Of a stretch of 16,732 bases of DNA, positions 1 to 6,626 are shown in pieces. Origin of the DNA: an uncultured Ruminococcus sp. (GTDB lineage Bacteria > Bacillota > Clostridia > Oscillospirales > Acutalibacteraceae). A model generated the notes under the pieces. The model saw only the letters and a list, made by a program, of their open reading frames with translations. It had not been told where the DNA came from and did not search any database. Each line of letters begins with the position of its first letter. The stretch's first letter is position 1. The translations under genes were made by a program, and so were the position numbers. The stretch covers positions 1 to 16,732 of the forward strand of contig CADBSZ010000031.1 of the NCBI GenBank assembly GCA_902797525.1, given 5' to 3'.

Positions 1-1438
1 GGTCGTACGCCTTGGCGATCACCTTGGACGGGTCGGAGTCGAGATACTGAATGCACTCCTCCTTGGGCATGGTGAAGGGATGGTGCATGGCGAGGCATTC
101 GCCGCTTTCCTCGTCCTTTTCGAAGAACGGGAAGTCGACAATCCACAGGACTTTAAACTCGTCGGGAATGATGTCAAGGCGCTTTGCCACGGTCAGGCGC
201 AGCGCGCCGAGGGTGGACAGCACCGTGCTGTTTTTGTCGGCGACAATCAAAATTACGTCGCCCTTTTCGGCGCCCAGACGCTCATAAATCGCCGCAAGCT
301 CGTCCTCGGTCATAAACTTTTTGAACGACGCGTTCGGCTCGTCAACCCATCTGACATAGGCAAGGCCCTTTGCGCCGATGCCCTTGGCATACTCGGTGAG
401 CTTGTCAATTTCTTTTCTGGTGTAAACGGACGCGGCATTTTTGGCAACTATCGCACGAACAGAGCCGCCGTTTTCAATCGCCGAGGTGAACACGCCGAAG
501 CCGCAGTTTTTCACCACATCGGAAATATCCTGAATTTTCATTCCGAAGCGGATGTCGGGCTTGTCGGAGCCGTAGTTGTTCATCGCGTCGGCATAGGTCA
601 TACGCTCAAACGGCGTGGGCAGCTCCTTGCCGAGCACGTCCTTGAACAGGCGCTTGAACAGCCCCTCGTTGATTTCGAGAATGTCCTCCACGTCAACGAA
701 CGAAAGCTCCATATCAATCTGGGTGAACTCGGGCTGGCGGTCGGCGCGCAAGTCCTCGTCGCGGAAGCAGCGCGCAAGCTGAATATAGCGGTCAAAGCCC
801 GACAGCATGAGCAGCTGCTTGTAAATTTGCGGCGACTGCGGCAACGCATAGAACTTGCCGTTGTGGATACGCGAGGGAACAAGATAGTCGCGCGCGCCCT
901 CGGGAGTGGATTTAATCATCATTGGGGTTTCGATTTCGATAAAACCGTTTTCCGCAAAATAATCGCGCGCGGTCTTTGCCACCTTGCTGCGCAGCATCAG
1001 GTTGTTGAGCAGCGGACGGCGGCGCAAATCGAGATAGCGGTATTTCAGGCGAAGCTCCTCGCCGGTTTTGGTGTCGTCAACGATTTCAAAGGGCGGCGTC
1101 TGCGCCTTGGAAAGCACGCGCAGGTCGGTGACGAGCACCTCGATGTCGCCCGTGGGAATATCGGCGTTTTTCGCGCTGCGTTCGCACACAACGCCCTTTG
1201 CCGCCAGCACAAACTCGCTGCGGCAGGAAGCCGCCTTTTCAAAAATTTCCTTGTCGGTGGTATCGTTAAAGGCGAGCTGCACAATGCCCGTGCGGTCGCG
1301 CAGGTCGATAAAAATGAGTTGTCCGAGGTCGCGCGCGCGCTGTACCCAGCCGCAGACGGTAACCTCACTGCCAACGTCGGAGACGCGCAAATCTCCGCAA
1401 TAATGTGTGCGCTTTAAGCCTGTCATAAATTCAGCCAT
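1..1438 (-). CDS. aspS: Aspartyl-tRNA synthetase, 3' part cut off by window edge
   Basis: Class II aminoacyl-tRNA synthetase that charges tRNA-Asp in the cytoplasm. About 479 N-terminal residues are visible of the roughly 590 usual for bacterial AspRS; the frame is open to base 1, so the last part, including class II motif 3, lies outside. The N-terminal OB-fold anticodon domain covers about residues 10-110 (HYCGDLR, then GWVQRARDLG). The flipping-loop region QSPQIYKQ is at 201-208, motif 2 (FRDEDLRADR to QIDMELS) at 225-246, and the bacteria-specific GAD insertion at about 300-430. Leu38, in RARDLG, matches the Leu of E. coli AspRS where non-discriminating enzymes usually have His, so an Asp-specific enzyme is likely (inference). 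The ATG at 1438 has AAGGAG 10 bases upstream (1449-1454). It lies 144 bases after hisS in the same direction and is probably co-transcribed with it. Confidence 0.97.
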   Translation of the reverse strand, partial: MAEFMTGLKRTHYCGDLRVSDVGSEVTVCGWVQRARDLGQLIFIDLRDRTGIVQLAFNDTTDKEIFEKAASCRSEFVLAAKGVVCERSAKNADIPTGDIEVLVTDLRVLSKAQTPPFEIVDDTKTGEELRLKYRYLDLRRRPLLNNLMLRSKVAKTARDYFAENGFIEIETPMMIKSTPEGARDYLVPSRIHNGKFYALPQSPQIYKQLLMLSGFDRYIQLARCFRDEDLRADRQPEFTQIDMELSFVDVEDILEINEGLFKRLFKDVLGKELPTPFERMTYADAMNNYGSDKPDIRFGMKIQDISDVVKNCGFGVFTSAIENGGSVRAIVAKNAASVYTRKEIDKLTEYAKGIGAKGLAYVRWVDEPNASFKKFMTEDELAAIYERLGAEKGDVILIVADKNSTVLSTLGALRLTVAKRLDIIPDEFKVLWIVDFPFFEKDEESGECLAMHHPFTMPKEECIQYLDSDPSKVIAKAYD

Positions 1439-1463
1439 GATTGATTTACTCCTTATCCTAACC

Positions 1464-1493
1464 GGAAAATACGGTTTTTCAACGGTATTTTCC
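1464..1493 (-). repeat. Inverted repeat in the hisS-aspS intergenic leader
   Basis: Perfect 9-base inverted repeat: GGAAAATAC at 1464-1472 and GTATTTTCC at 1485-1493, separated by 12 bases. It lies 26 bases upstream of the aspS start and just upstream of the Shine-Dalgarno site. There is no T-run right after the stem on the minus strand, so it does not look like a simple terminator. It could be an RNA stem that stabilises or regulates the downstream cistron. No convincing separate aspS promoter was seen in the rest of the 144-base gap. Confidence 0.5.
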
Positions 1494-1582
1494 TTTATAT
1501 TTCTGTTGCGAATCGGTCATTCATATAATACGGTGCAGGCGCCGCATGTGCTTTTGCAGATATAAGCATTCTGTTTTTTCAG

Positions 1583-2878
1583 TTAAATTTGAAACGCCTC
1601 GTCGCCGGTCAGGCTGAGCACCGAGAATTTTTCAGCGAAAGTATCGTCGAGCGCAAGCTCGGTTTGCTCGCCGCTTTCCATGTTTTTGACCTTGGCTTTA
1701 TTCTCGGCAATTTCGTTGTCGCCGAGCACGAGTGAATATTTTGCGCCGATTTTGTCGGCATATTTCATCTGCGCACGCAAACCGCGTCCGACGACGTCGG
1801 TTTCGGCAATCAAGCCGCACTCGCGCACCTGTCTGAGCAGTGAAAACGCCTTGCGCTTCGCTTCGTCGCCCATGGTGGCGATATACAGCGCGCAGCGGTC
1901 GGGATTGGGAATTTCAATGCCCTGCGCGTCCATCACCATCAAAATGCGCTCCAAGCCCATAGCGAAACCGAGCGAGGGCAGGTGTTTGCCGCCCAGCTCC
2001 TCGATTAAGCCGTCGTATCTGCCGCCGCCGCAAACGGTGCCCTGTGCGCCGATGCAGTCGGTGACAAACTCAAACACGGTTTTGGTGTAGTAGTCCAGAC
2101 CGCGCACGATGGTGGGGTTGATAACATATTTCACGCCGGCGCTGTCAAGGTACTTTTGTACCTCCTTAAAGTGTGTTTCGCACTCCTCGCAAAGAAAGTC
2201 GGTGATTTTCGGCGCGTCCTTGGCAATCAGCTTGTCCTCGGGGCTTTTGCAGTCGAGCAGGCGCATGGGGTTTTTCTCCAGACGCGACAGGCAGGTGTCG
2301 CAAAGCTGCTCCTTATACTGTGAAAAATAGTCGCGCAGCGCCTGATTATATTTGGCGCGGCATTCAGGACAGCCGATGGAATTGAGCTCGAGGTGTATGC
2401 CGGTCAGCCCCAAACGGTCGAGCACCGACTGCGCCACGCAAATGATTTCCGCGTCGGCCGCAGGCGACTGGGTGCCGTATTCCTCCAGGCCGAACTGGTG
2501 AAACTCACGCAGTCTGCCTGCCTGAGGCTTTTCGTAGCGGTAGCAGGAAACAAAGTAGCTCGCCTTAATCGGCAAGCCCTCGTTTTCGAGCGCGTGCTCC
2601 AGCACGGCGCGCGCCGCGCCTGCCGTTCCCTCGGGGCGAAGAGTGACGCTTTCGCCGCCCTTGGTGTCGAAGGTATACATTTCCTTTTGCACCACGTCGG
2701 TCGTCTGACCCACGCCGCGCGCGAACAGCTCGGTGTGCTCAAACACCGGGGTGCGGATTTCCTTAAAGCCGTAAACGCGGCTTTCCTCGCGCATAATATT
2801 TTCAATGAACTGCCAGCGGTAGCTCTGCTTGGGCAGCACATCCTCGGTTCCTTTGATTTTTTTCGTAATTAACGCCAT
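1583..2878 (-). CDS. hisS: Histidyl-tRNA synthetase
   Basis: Class II synthetase charging tRNA-His; 431 residues, a normal length. Motif 2 lies at about 113-130 (YRYEKPQAGRLREFHQFG). The HisRS-specific segments RGLDYYTKTVFE (259-270) and GGGRYDGL (284-291) are present, as is motif 3 (SLGFAMGLERIL, 302-313). The C-terminal anticodon-binding domain follows from about 325. The insertion domain carries three CxxC pairs (C170/C173, C193/C196, C230/C233) that could hold a metal (inference). The ATG at 2878 has GGAGG 7 bases upstream (2886-2890). It is the first gene of a probable hisS-aspS unit, a conserved pairing in Firmicutes. The leader is short and shows no T-box, which is unusual for this pair. 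Confidence 0.98.
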   Translation of the reverse strand: MALITKKIKGTEDVLPKQSYRWQFIENIMREESRVYGFKEIRTPVFEHTELFARGVGQTTDVVQKEMYTFDTKGGESVTLRPEGTAGAARAVLEHALENEGLPIKASYFVSCYRYEKPQAGRLREFHQFGLEEYGTQSPAADAEIICVAQSVLDRLGLTGIHLELNSIGCPECRAKYNQALRDYFSQYKEQLCDTCLSRLEKNPMRLLDCKSPEDKLIAKDAPKITDFLCEECETHFKEVQKYLDSAGVKYVINPTIVRGLDYYTKTVFEFVTDCIGAQGTVCGGGRYDGLIEELGGKHLPSLGFAMGLERILMVMDAQGIEIPNPDRCALYIATMGDEAKRKAFSLLRQVRECGLIAETDVVGRGLRAQMKYADKIGAKYSLVLGDNEIAENKAKVKNMESGEQTELALDDTFAEKFSVLSLTGDEAFQI

Positions 2879-2910
2879 ACTCTTTCCTCCAACTGTGCAT
2901 ATACAGATTA

Positions 2911-2939
2911 ATTATACATCAAGGATGTTTGAAGTGCAA
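2911..2939 (-). promoter_or_regulatory. Probable sigma-A promoter of hisS-aspS
   Basis: On the minus strand a perfect TATAAT (-10, 2911-2916) is preceded, after a 17-base spacer, by TTGCAC (-35, 2934-2939). The predicted start is near 2904, giving an untranslated leader of only about 25 bases before the hisS ATG. The rest of the 2879-3062 gap holds the upstream operon's terminator and no other recognisable element. Confidence 0.6.
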
Positions 2940-3016
2940 GTAGTTTTTCAGTATAACACGCGGCAGATTGATTGATACCCATCTTCATTAAAAAGCAGAT
3001 GAACGTAACGCACAAC

Positions 3017-3044
3017 AAAAAAGGGACGTGCCGTCACACGTCCC
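3017..3044 (-). terminator. Rho-independent terminator after the MgsA-family gene
   Basis: On the minus strand an 8-bp stem (GGGACGTG / CACGTCCC, 3023-3030 with 3037-3044) with a 6-base loop is followed directly by six T residues (3022 to 3017). It lies 18 bases after the stop codon of the MgsA-family gene. It ends that transcript and separates it from the hisS promoter. Confidence 0.9.
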
Positions 3045-3062
3045 CAAAAATACCATTGCGAA

Positions 3063-3458
3063 TTATTTAATGATGTTTCTCCAATCCAGGTCGCCGCGCT
3101 CCAAGCCGTGAATCAGCACTTCGGCGGTGGCAATGTTGGTGGCGACGGGAATGTTGTGCATGTCGCAAAGGCGCAGCATATCCATATCGTTGGCCTCGTT
3201 GGGCTTTTGGTTGAGCGGATCGCGGAAAAACAGCAGCATGTCAATTTCGTTGCAGGCGATGCGCGCCGCGATTTGCTGGCTGCCGCCCTGCGCGCCCGAG
3301 AGGAATTTCTGAATGGTCAGGCCGGTTGCTTCAGACACCATTTTGCCGGTTGTGCCCGTGGCGCAAAGGTTGTTACGGCTCAGCACGCCGCAGTATGCGA
3401 TGCAGAACTGAACCATCAATTCTTTCTTTTCGTCGTGTGCAATCAAAGCGATATTCAT
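3063..3458 (-). CDS. mgsA: Methylglyoxal synthase family protein with degenerate active site
   Basis: 131-residue protein clearly of the MgsA fold. True MgsA converts dihydroxyacetone phosphate to methylglyoxal and phosphate. Family marks: IALIAHD at 3-9 (His8 equals E. coli His19), the phosphate-binding CATGTTG at 32-38, SGAQGGSQQ at 54-62, FFRDPLN at 77-83 and NIPVATNIATAE at 102-113. Against the E. coli enzyme the catalytic base Asp71 is Ser60, His98 is Asn87 and Asp101 is Asn90; Asp91 is kept as Asp80. The phosphate site looks intact but the catalytic set does not, so synthase activity is doubtful. The ATG at 3458 has GGAGG 7 bases upstream; an in-frame ATG at 3488 lacks this spacing. It lies 62 bases after the MinD-like gene and is followed by a strong terminator. 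mgsA next to the min/mre genes is a known clostridial order. Confidence 0.9.
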   Translation of the reverse strand: MNIALIAHDEKKELMVQFCIAYCGVLSRNNLCATGTTGKMVSEATGLTIQKFLSGAQGGSQQIAARIACNEIDMLLFFRDPLNQKPNEANDMDMLRLCDMHNIPVATNIATAEVLIHGLERGDLDWRNIIK

Positions 3459-3520
3459 ACTCTTTCCTCCAAACAATCTTATTTTCAAAACTTCTAAAAA
3501 ATTCTATGTAAAGGCAGGGG

Positions 3521-4258
3521 TTATCGAATGAAAAGCGGAACGCGTTTGCCCTCAAGCCTGTCCGCCAAGCGGTCGAACACCGTCAGCGCAGGGCTTTGCT
3601 CCAGACCTGCCGCGCCGCGCTGCATAATAACGGAGATGTCGATGGAAAACGGCACCACTGCAATCAGCTGGGTTTGCGCCGCGTCGATGACCGCGTCCAA
3701 ATCCTGATAAAAGCCGAGCTTTTTGAACATTTTACGGTCAAAACGGTTAATGACCAGCCGCAGGTTACGGATTCCGAGCGCCTCAAGCTTTTTTCTGACC
3801 TTCAGGCCGCCGCGCACGCCTGTCGGCTCGGCGTTGGTGACAATCAGCGCGCGGTCGGCAGGAGCCGCCGCCGTGACAAAGCCCGAGCTGATGCCCGCGG
3901 GCGAGTCGATGATGACGTAGTCAAAGTTATTCTTGACCGAGTCCACCAGCTGTTTGAACACCGAGGGGCTCAGTTCGTTTTCGGCGTCGAAGGGCGCCGC
4001 CATTAAAAAGAGGTTTTGGTTGTGACGGCTTTTGTAAATCGCCTCGCCAAAGCTGCAGTTGCCGCAAACAGCGTCCGACGCGTCAAACAGAATGTCCTGC
4101 TCGATGTCGAGCATAATGTCCAGTCCGCGCATGCCGCAGTCGCAGTCAATCAGCAACACTTTTTTTCCTTGTTTTACGAGCGCAACGGAAAGACAGATGC
4201 ACACGGTCGATTTGCCTGTGCCGCCCTTTCCGGAAGCAACAACGATTACATTGTCCAT
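3521..4258 (-). CDS. MinD/ParA-family ATPase, MinD-like but lacking the membrane-targeting tail
   Basis: 245-residue deviant Walker A ATPase. The P-loop is GKGGTGKS at 10-17 with signature Lys11 and Lys16; LLIDCDCGMRGLD forms switch I and DYVIIDSPAG the Walker B/switch II region. It sits in the minD slot between PBP2 and mgsA. It departs from canonical MinD in three ways: the P-loop reads GGTGKST rather than GGVGKTT; the usual VRDADR segment is VRGGLK; and the protein ends at EGKRVPLFIR, where MinD normally continues with a linker and an amphipathic membrane helix. No minC or minE is in the window. The ATG at 4258 has AGAGGT about 8 bases upstream. It may have its own promoter and is probably co-transcribed with the MgsA-family gene. 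A database would probably name it minD, but the exact role is uncertain. Confidence 0.88.
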   Translation of the reverse strand: MDNVIVVASGKGGTGKSTVCICLSVALVKQGKKVLLIDCDCGMRGLDIMLDIEQDILFDASDAVCGNCSFGEAIYKSRHNQNLFLMAAPFDAENELSPSVFKQLVDSVKNNFDYVIIDSPAGISSGFVTAAAPADRALIVTNAEPTGVRGGLKVRKKLEALGIRNLRLVINRFDRKMFKKLGFYQDLDAVIDAAQTQLIAVVPFSIDISVIMQRGAAGLEQSPALTVFDRLADRLEGKRVPLFIR

Positions 4259-4277
4259 ATTACACTACCTCTAGAAC

Positions 4278-4306
4278 AGTTTAACACAAAATTTTGTAAA
4301 ATGCAA
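4278..4306 (-). promoter_or_regulatory. Candidate extended -10 promoter of the MinD-like / MgsA-family pair
   Basis: On the minus strand TAAACT (4278-4283) is preceded by TG plus one base (extended -10). After a 17-base spacer lies TTGCAT (4301-4306). It is in an AT-rich stretch just upstream of the MinD-like ATG. If real, the pair can be expressed apart from the mre cluster. The hexamers are imperfect. Confidence 0.4.
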
Positions 4307-4365
4307 TAAAACAGTGCAGTTTTATCAACCAAAAATTTTTCCATTATTTTAGCTATAATGCCAAG

Positions 4366-4420
4366 CCGGGACGCCCCGGGGGCAGGACGCCTTTGGATGG
4401 CGCGGTTCATTCATCGCGCC
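4366..4420 (-). repeat. GC-rich inverted repeats after the PBP2 stop
   Basis: Two short hairpin-forming repeats lie between PBP2 and the MinD-like gene. GGCGCG (4399-4404) pairs with CGCGCC (4415-4420) over a 10-base loop, and CCGGG (4366-4370) pairs with CCCGG (4375-4379) over a 4-base loop. Neither is followed by a T-run on the minus strand, so at best they are weak or factor-dependent termination sites. The abrupt change from this GC-rich block to the AT-rich promoter region at about 4280-4355 is visible by eye. Confidence 0.35.
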
Positions 4421-4444
4421 GGATAAACGGCAACGGGCAAATGA

Positions 4445-6454
4445 CTACTCTCCGAAATAACCGTCCAGCAAATCTTTTGCCACCTGCATGGAATACTTGC
4501 CGCGCACACCGTGCTCGAGCACAACGGCGACGGCGACCTTCGGCTTATCATACGGCGCATAGCAAATGAAAGTGGTGTGGTCGCTTCCTGCGTTTTCGGC
4601 GGTGCCGGTTTTGGCGGCGACCTTAATTGGATAATCGCCGAACACGGAATACGCGGTGCCCTCCTCCGCCTGCGTGACGTTAAGCATAGCGCTTTGCACG
4701 GTTTCCAGATTTTCCGCCGAAATGCCGCATTCGTCCACGGTTTCGGGGGCGGAGTTGTCGGCGATGACGGTTTTTCGCTCATAGTCGGTGATTTTGCTGA
4801 CCACGTGCGTTTTCAGCCGCACGCCGTTGTTGGCGATAGTGGCGGCATAGGTGGCAAGCTGAACGGGCGTGAAGGCGTTGTCGGACTGCCCGATGGCCGC
4901 CTGAACCGTATTGCCCGGCTGCCAGTCGGTGCTGTCGCGGCCGGCAAGCGTGCCCTTGGATTCCTCAATTTCCACACCCGTATATTCGCCCAAGCCGAAT
5001 CGCTCGGCGTACAGATACATGGTGTCAATACCGAGCTGACGGCCTGTTTCGGCAAAGTAGTAGTTGCACGACTGCGTAATGGCGCCGCGCAAATCAAGCT
5101 CCTCGTGGCGGTGCATGCAGCGCACCACGTTGGAGGGATAATAGTCGTATTTTTCGGTGCAGAATATCTTGGTGTCGGGCTTGATGGTTTTTTCCTCGAG
5201 CGCCGCCAGCGCCACGCACGGTTTGAACACCGAGCCCCACGCAAACGTGCCCGAAAAGGCGCGGTTGTACATGGGCGAAAGCGAATTGCCGGCAAGGCTC
5301 ATATAATAGTCGCCGTATTCGCTGTATTTGTTGAGATTATAGGTCGGATAGCTCGCCGCCGCCAGCACAGAAAAGTCGCTGACGTCCAGCATAACCACTG
5401 CGCCGCTTTGGCAGTCCTCGCCGAGCATTTCCTCGCCCTTTGCCTCGCTTTCGGCTTCACCCTCGGCGCGCGCCGCTTCGATGTTTGCTTTCAGCGAGGT
5501 TCCGGCGATTTCCTGCAGCCTGCTGTCGAGCGTGAGATACACCGTGTTGCCGGGCTTGGAGTTGATGGTTTCCACCGTGTCAACAATGGTGCCGTCGGAG
5601 TTGCGCTGAATCAGCTTGGTGCCGCCCTCGCCCTTCAGCTCAGCCTCAAACGCGGCTTCAATGCCGAATTTGCCGACCGTGTCATTAATAGCATAGTGCT
5701 TGCCGCTGTAGGAAAGCTGCTCGTATTCCTCCTCGGTAATCGCGCCGAGCGCGCCGATGACATGCGGCGCGAGCGTGGGATTTTGCGCGGCGCGCACCAG
5801 ATAGGTCTGCACGTCTACGCCGCCGACGCCCTGCGTGTTTTCGCTGACAGACGCCACCGCGTCGCGGCTGACGTCGGAGGCGAACACATAGGGATTGGAG
5901 TTGGAATAGCCGCTTATCTCCATATTGTAATGAACGGAAGCAAGCGCCAGCCGCTGCCGGGCGCTGTATTCCGCCTTAATTTTATATCGGTCGCACATCA
6001 GCGCCATACACTCCTGCGCCGACGCGCCCTCCCCTGCCGCAATGGTTTCTCTCAGGGTTTTAATTTCCTCCTCAGCGGAGGTTCGATAGACATAACTGCC
6101 GTTCGAATACAAAACAGGCAGCTTGTCATCCCACTGATCGCCGGTTTTGCCGAGCAAATCCATGAGGAACAGCAGCGTGTTGTCCAGCGTGTCCTCATCG
6201 GCGTAAAGCTTATCAATGACGATTTTGTAGTGCGTGGTGTTGGTGACAAGCCCTGCGCCGTTGCGGTCGAGAATTTCGCCGCGCGTTGCCTGCGTATCAA
6301 CGTTATAGCTGGTGGAACGGGTGGAAAGCGCCTTGTATTCGCCGCCGTGAATCAGCTGCCAGTCGGCCAGACGCGCGACAAAAATCGCCGCGATAATCAG
6401 CGCAACCGCCGCGCAAATCGTATACGGCAGCTTGCCGCGCAGTTTTTTGAGCAT
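4445..6454 (-). CDS. mrdA: Penicillin-binding protein 2 (class B transpeptidase of the elongasome)
   Basis: Cross-links peptidoglycan stem peptides on the outer face of the membrane during lateral growth, together with the MreBCD complex. 669 residues from ATG 6454. A short cytoplasmic start and one membrane helix (about 9-28) are followed by the dimerisation domain (TRGEILDRNG motif) and then the transpeptidase domain. The active-site SxxK is S408-V-F-K411, SxN is S462-C-N464 and KTG is K615-T-G617. The residues before the active Ser read FAWG instead of the more usual PPG. An acidic, Ala/Glu-rich stretch precedes the transpeptidase domain. A GTG at 6460 is an alternative start; ATG 6454 fits better with AAGGCGG about 8 bases upstream. 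It lies downstream of mreD, as in many Firmicutes. Its usual partner rodA is not in the window. Confidence 0.95.
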   Translation of the reverse strand: MLKKLRGKLPYTICAAVALIIAAIFVARLADWQLIHGGEYKALSTRSTSYNVDTQATRGEILDRNGAGLVTNTTHYKIVIDKLYADEDTLDNTLLFLMDLLGKTGDQWDDKLPVLYSNGSYVYRTSAEEEIKTLRETIAAGEGASAQECMALMCDRYKIKAEYSARQRLALASVHYNMEISGYSNSNPYVFASDVSRDAVASVSENTQGVGGVDVQTYLVRAAQNPTLAPHVIGALGAITEEEYEQLSYSGKHYAINDTVGKFGIEAAFEAELKGEGGTKLIQRNSDGTIVDTVETINSKPGNTVYLTLDSRLQEIAGTSLKANIEAARAEGEAESEAKGEEMLGEDCQSGAVVMLDVSDFSVLAAASYPTYNLNKYSEYGDYYMSLAGNSLSPMYNRAFSGTFAWGSVFKPCVALAALEEKTIKPDTKIFCTEKYDYYPSNVVRCMHRHEELDLRGAITQSCNYYFAETGRQLGIDTMYLYAERFGLGEYTGVEIEESKGTLAGRDSTDWQPGNTVQAAIGQSDNAFTPVQLATYAATIANNGVRLKTHVVSKITDYERKTVIADNSAPETVDECGISAENLETVQSAMLNVTQAEEGTAYSVFGDYPIKVAAKTGTAENAGSDHTTFICYAPYDKPKVAVAVVLEHGVRGKYSMQVAKDLLDGYFGE

Positions 6455-6484
6455 GTTCACACCCGCCTTTCGTTTTTACTTTTT

Positions 6485-6502
6485 GAGTAACAATCGTTAC
6501 TC
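6485..6502 (-). repeat. Perfect inverted repeat upstream of PBP2
   Basis: GAGTAAC at 6485-6491 and GTTACTC at 6496-6502 form a perfect 7-base inverted repeat around a 4-base centre, ending about 30 bases upstream of the PBP2 start. The size and symmetry suit an operator or a small RNA hairpin. There is no adjacent T-run on either strand, so a terminator is unlikely. Confidence 0.5.
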
Positions 6503-6522
6503 CTATGATAGAAATTCGCAGT

Positions 6523-6596
6523 GACAGTCCTTGCGGCTGTCCATTTGCCGCAGCGAAATGCATGGGTGTGTTGCTCAAATCAACACCCCTGCAAAT
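6523..6596 (-). repeat. Further inverted repeats in the mreD-PBP2 gap
   Basis: GACAG (6523-6527) can pair with CTGTC (6537-6541). Upstream in the transcript CAACACCC (6581-6588) can pair with GGGTGTGTTG (6564-6573) with a 2-base bulge, enclosed by ATTTGC (6543-6548) and GCAAAT (6591-6596). Together with the repeat at 6485-6502 they make most of this 160-base gap potentially structured RNA. No gene or clear promoter was found in it. Confidence 0.35.
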
Positions 6597-6626
6597 AAAA
6601 ACAGGACTTCACTATTAACGCATTGT

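Noticed and set aside
80..1417. 445-codon plus-strand frame antisense to aspS
   Set aside because: Shadow of aspS, whose motifs and ribosome site are clear on the minus strand. No ribosome site or domain supports the antisense frame.
4511..6490. 659-codon open frame on the plus strand, antisense to PBP2
   Set aside because: It mirrors almost exactly the PBP2 gene, which has all catalytic motifs. The peptide shows no known domain, and long antisense frames are expected from the GC-rich third codon positions here.
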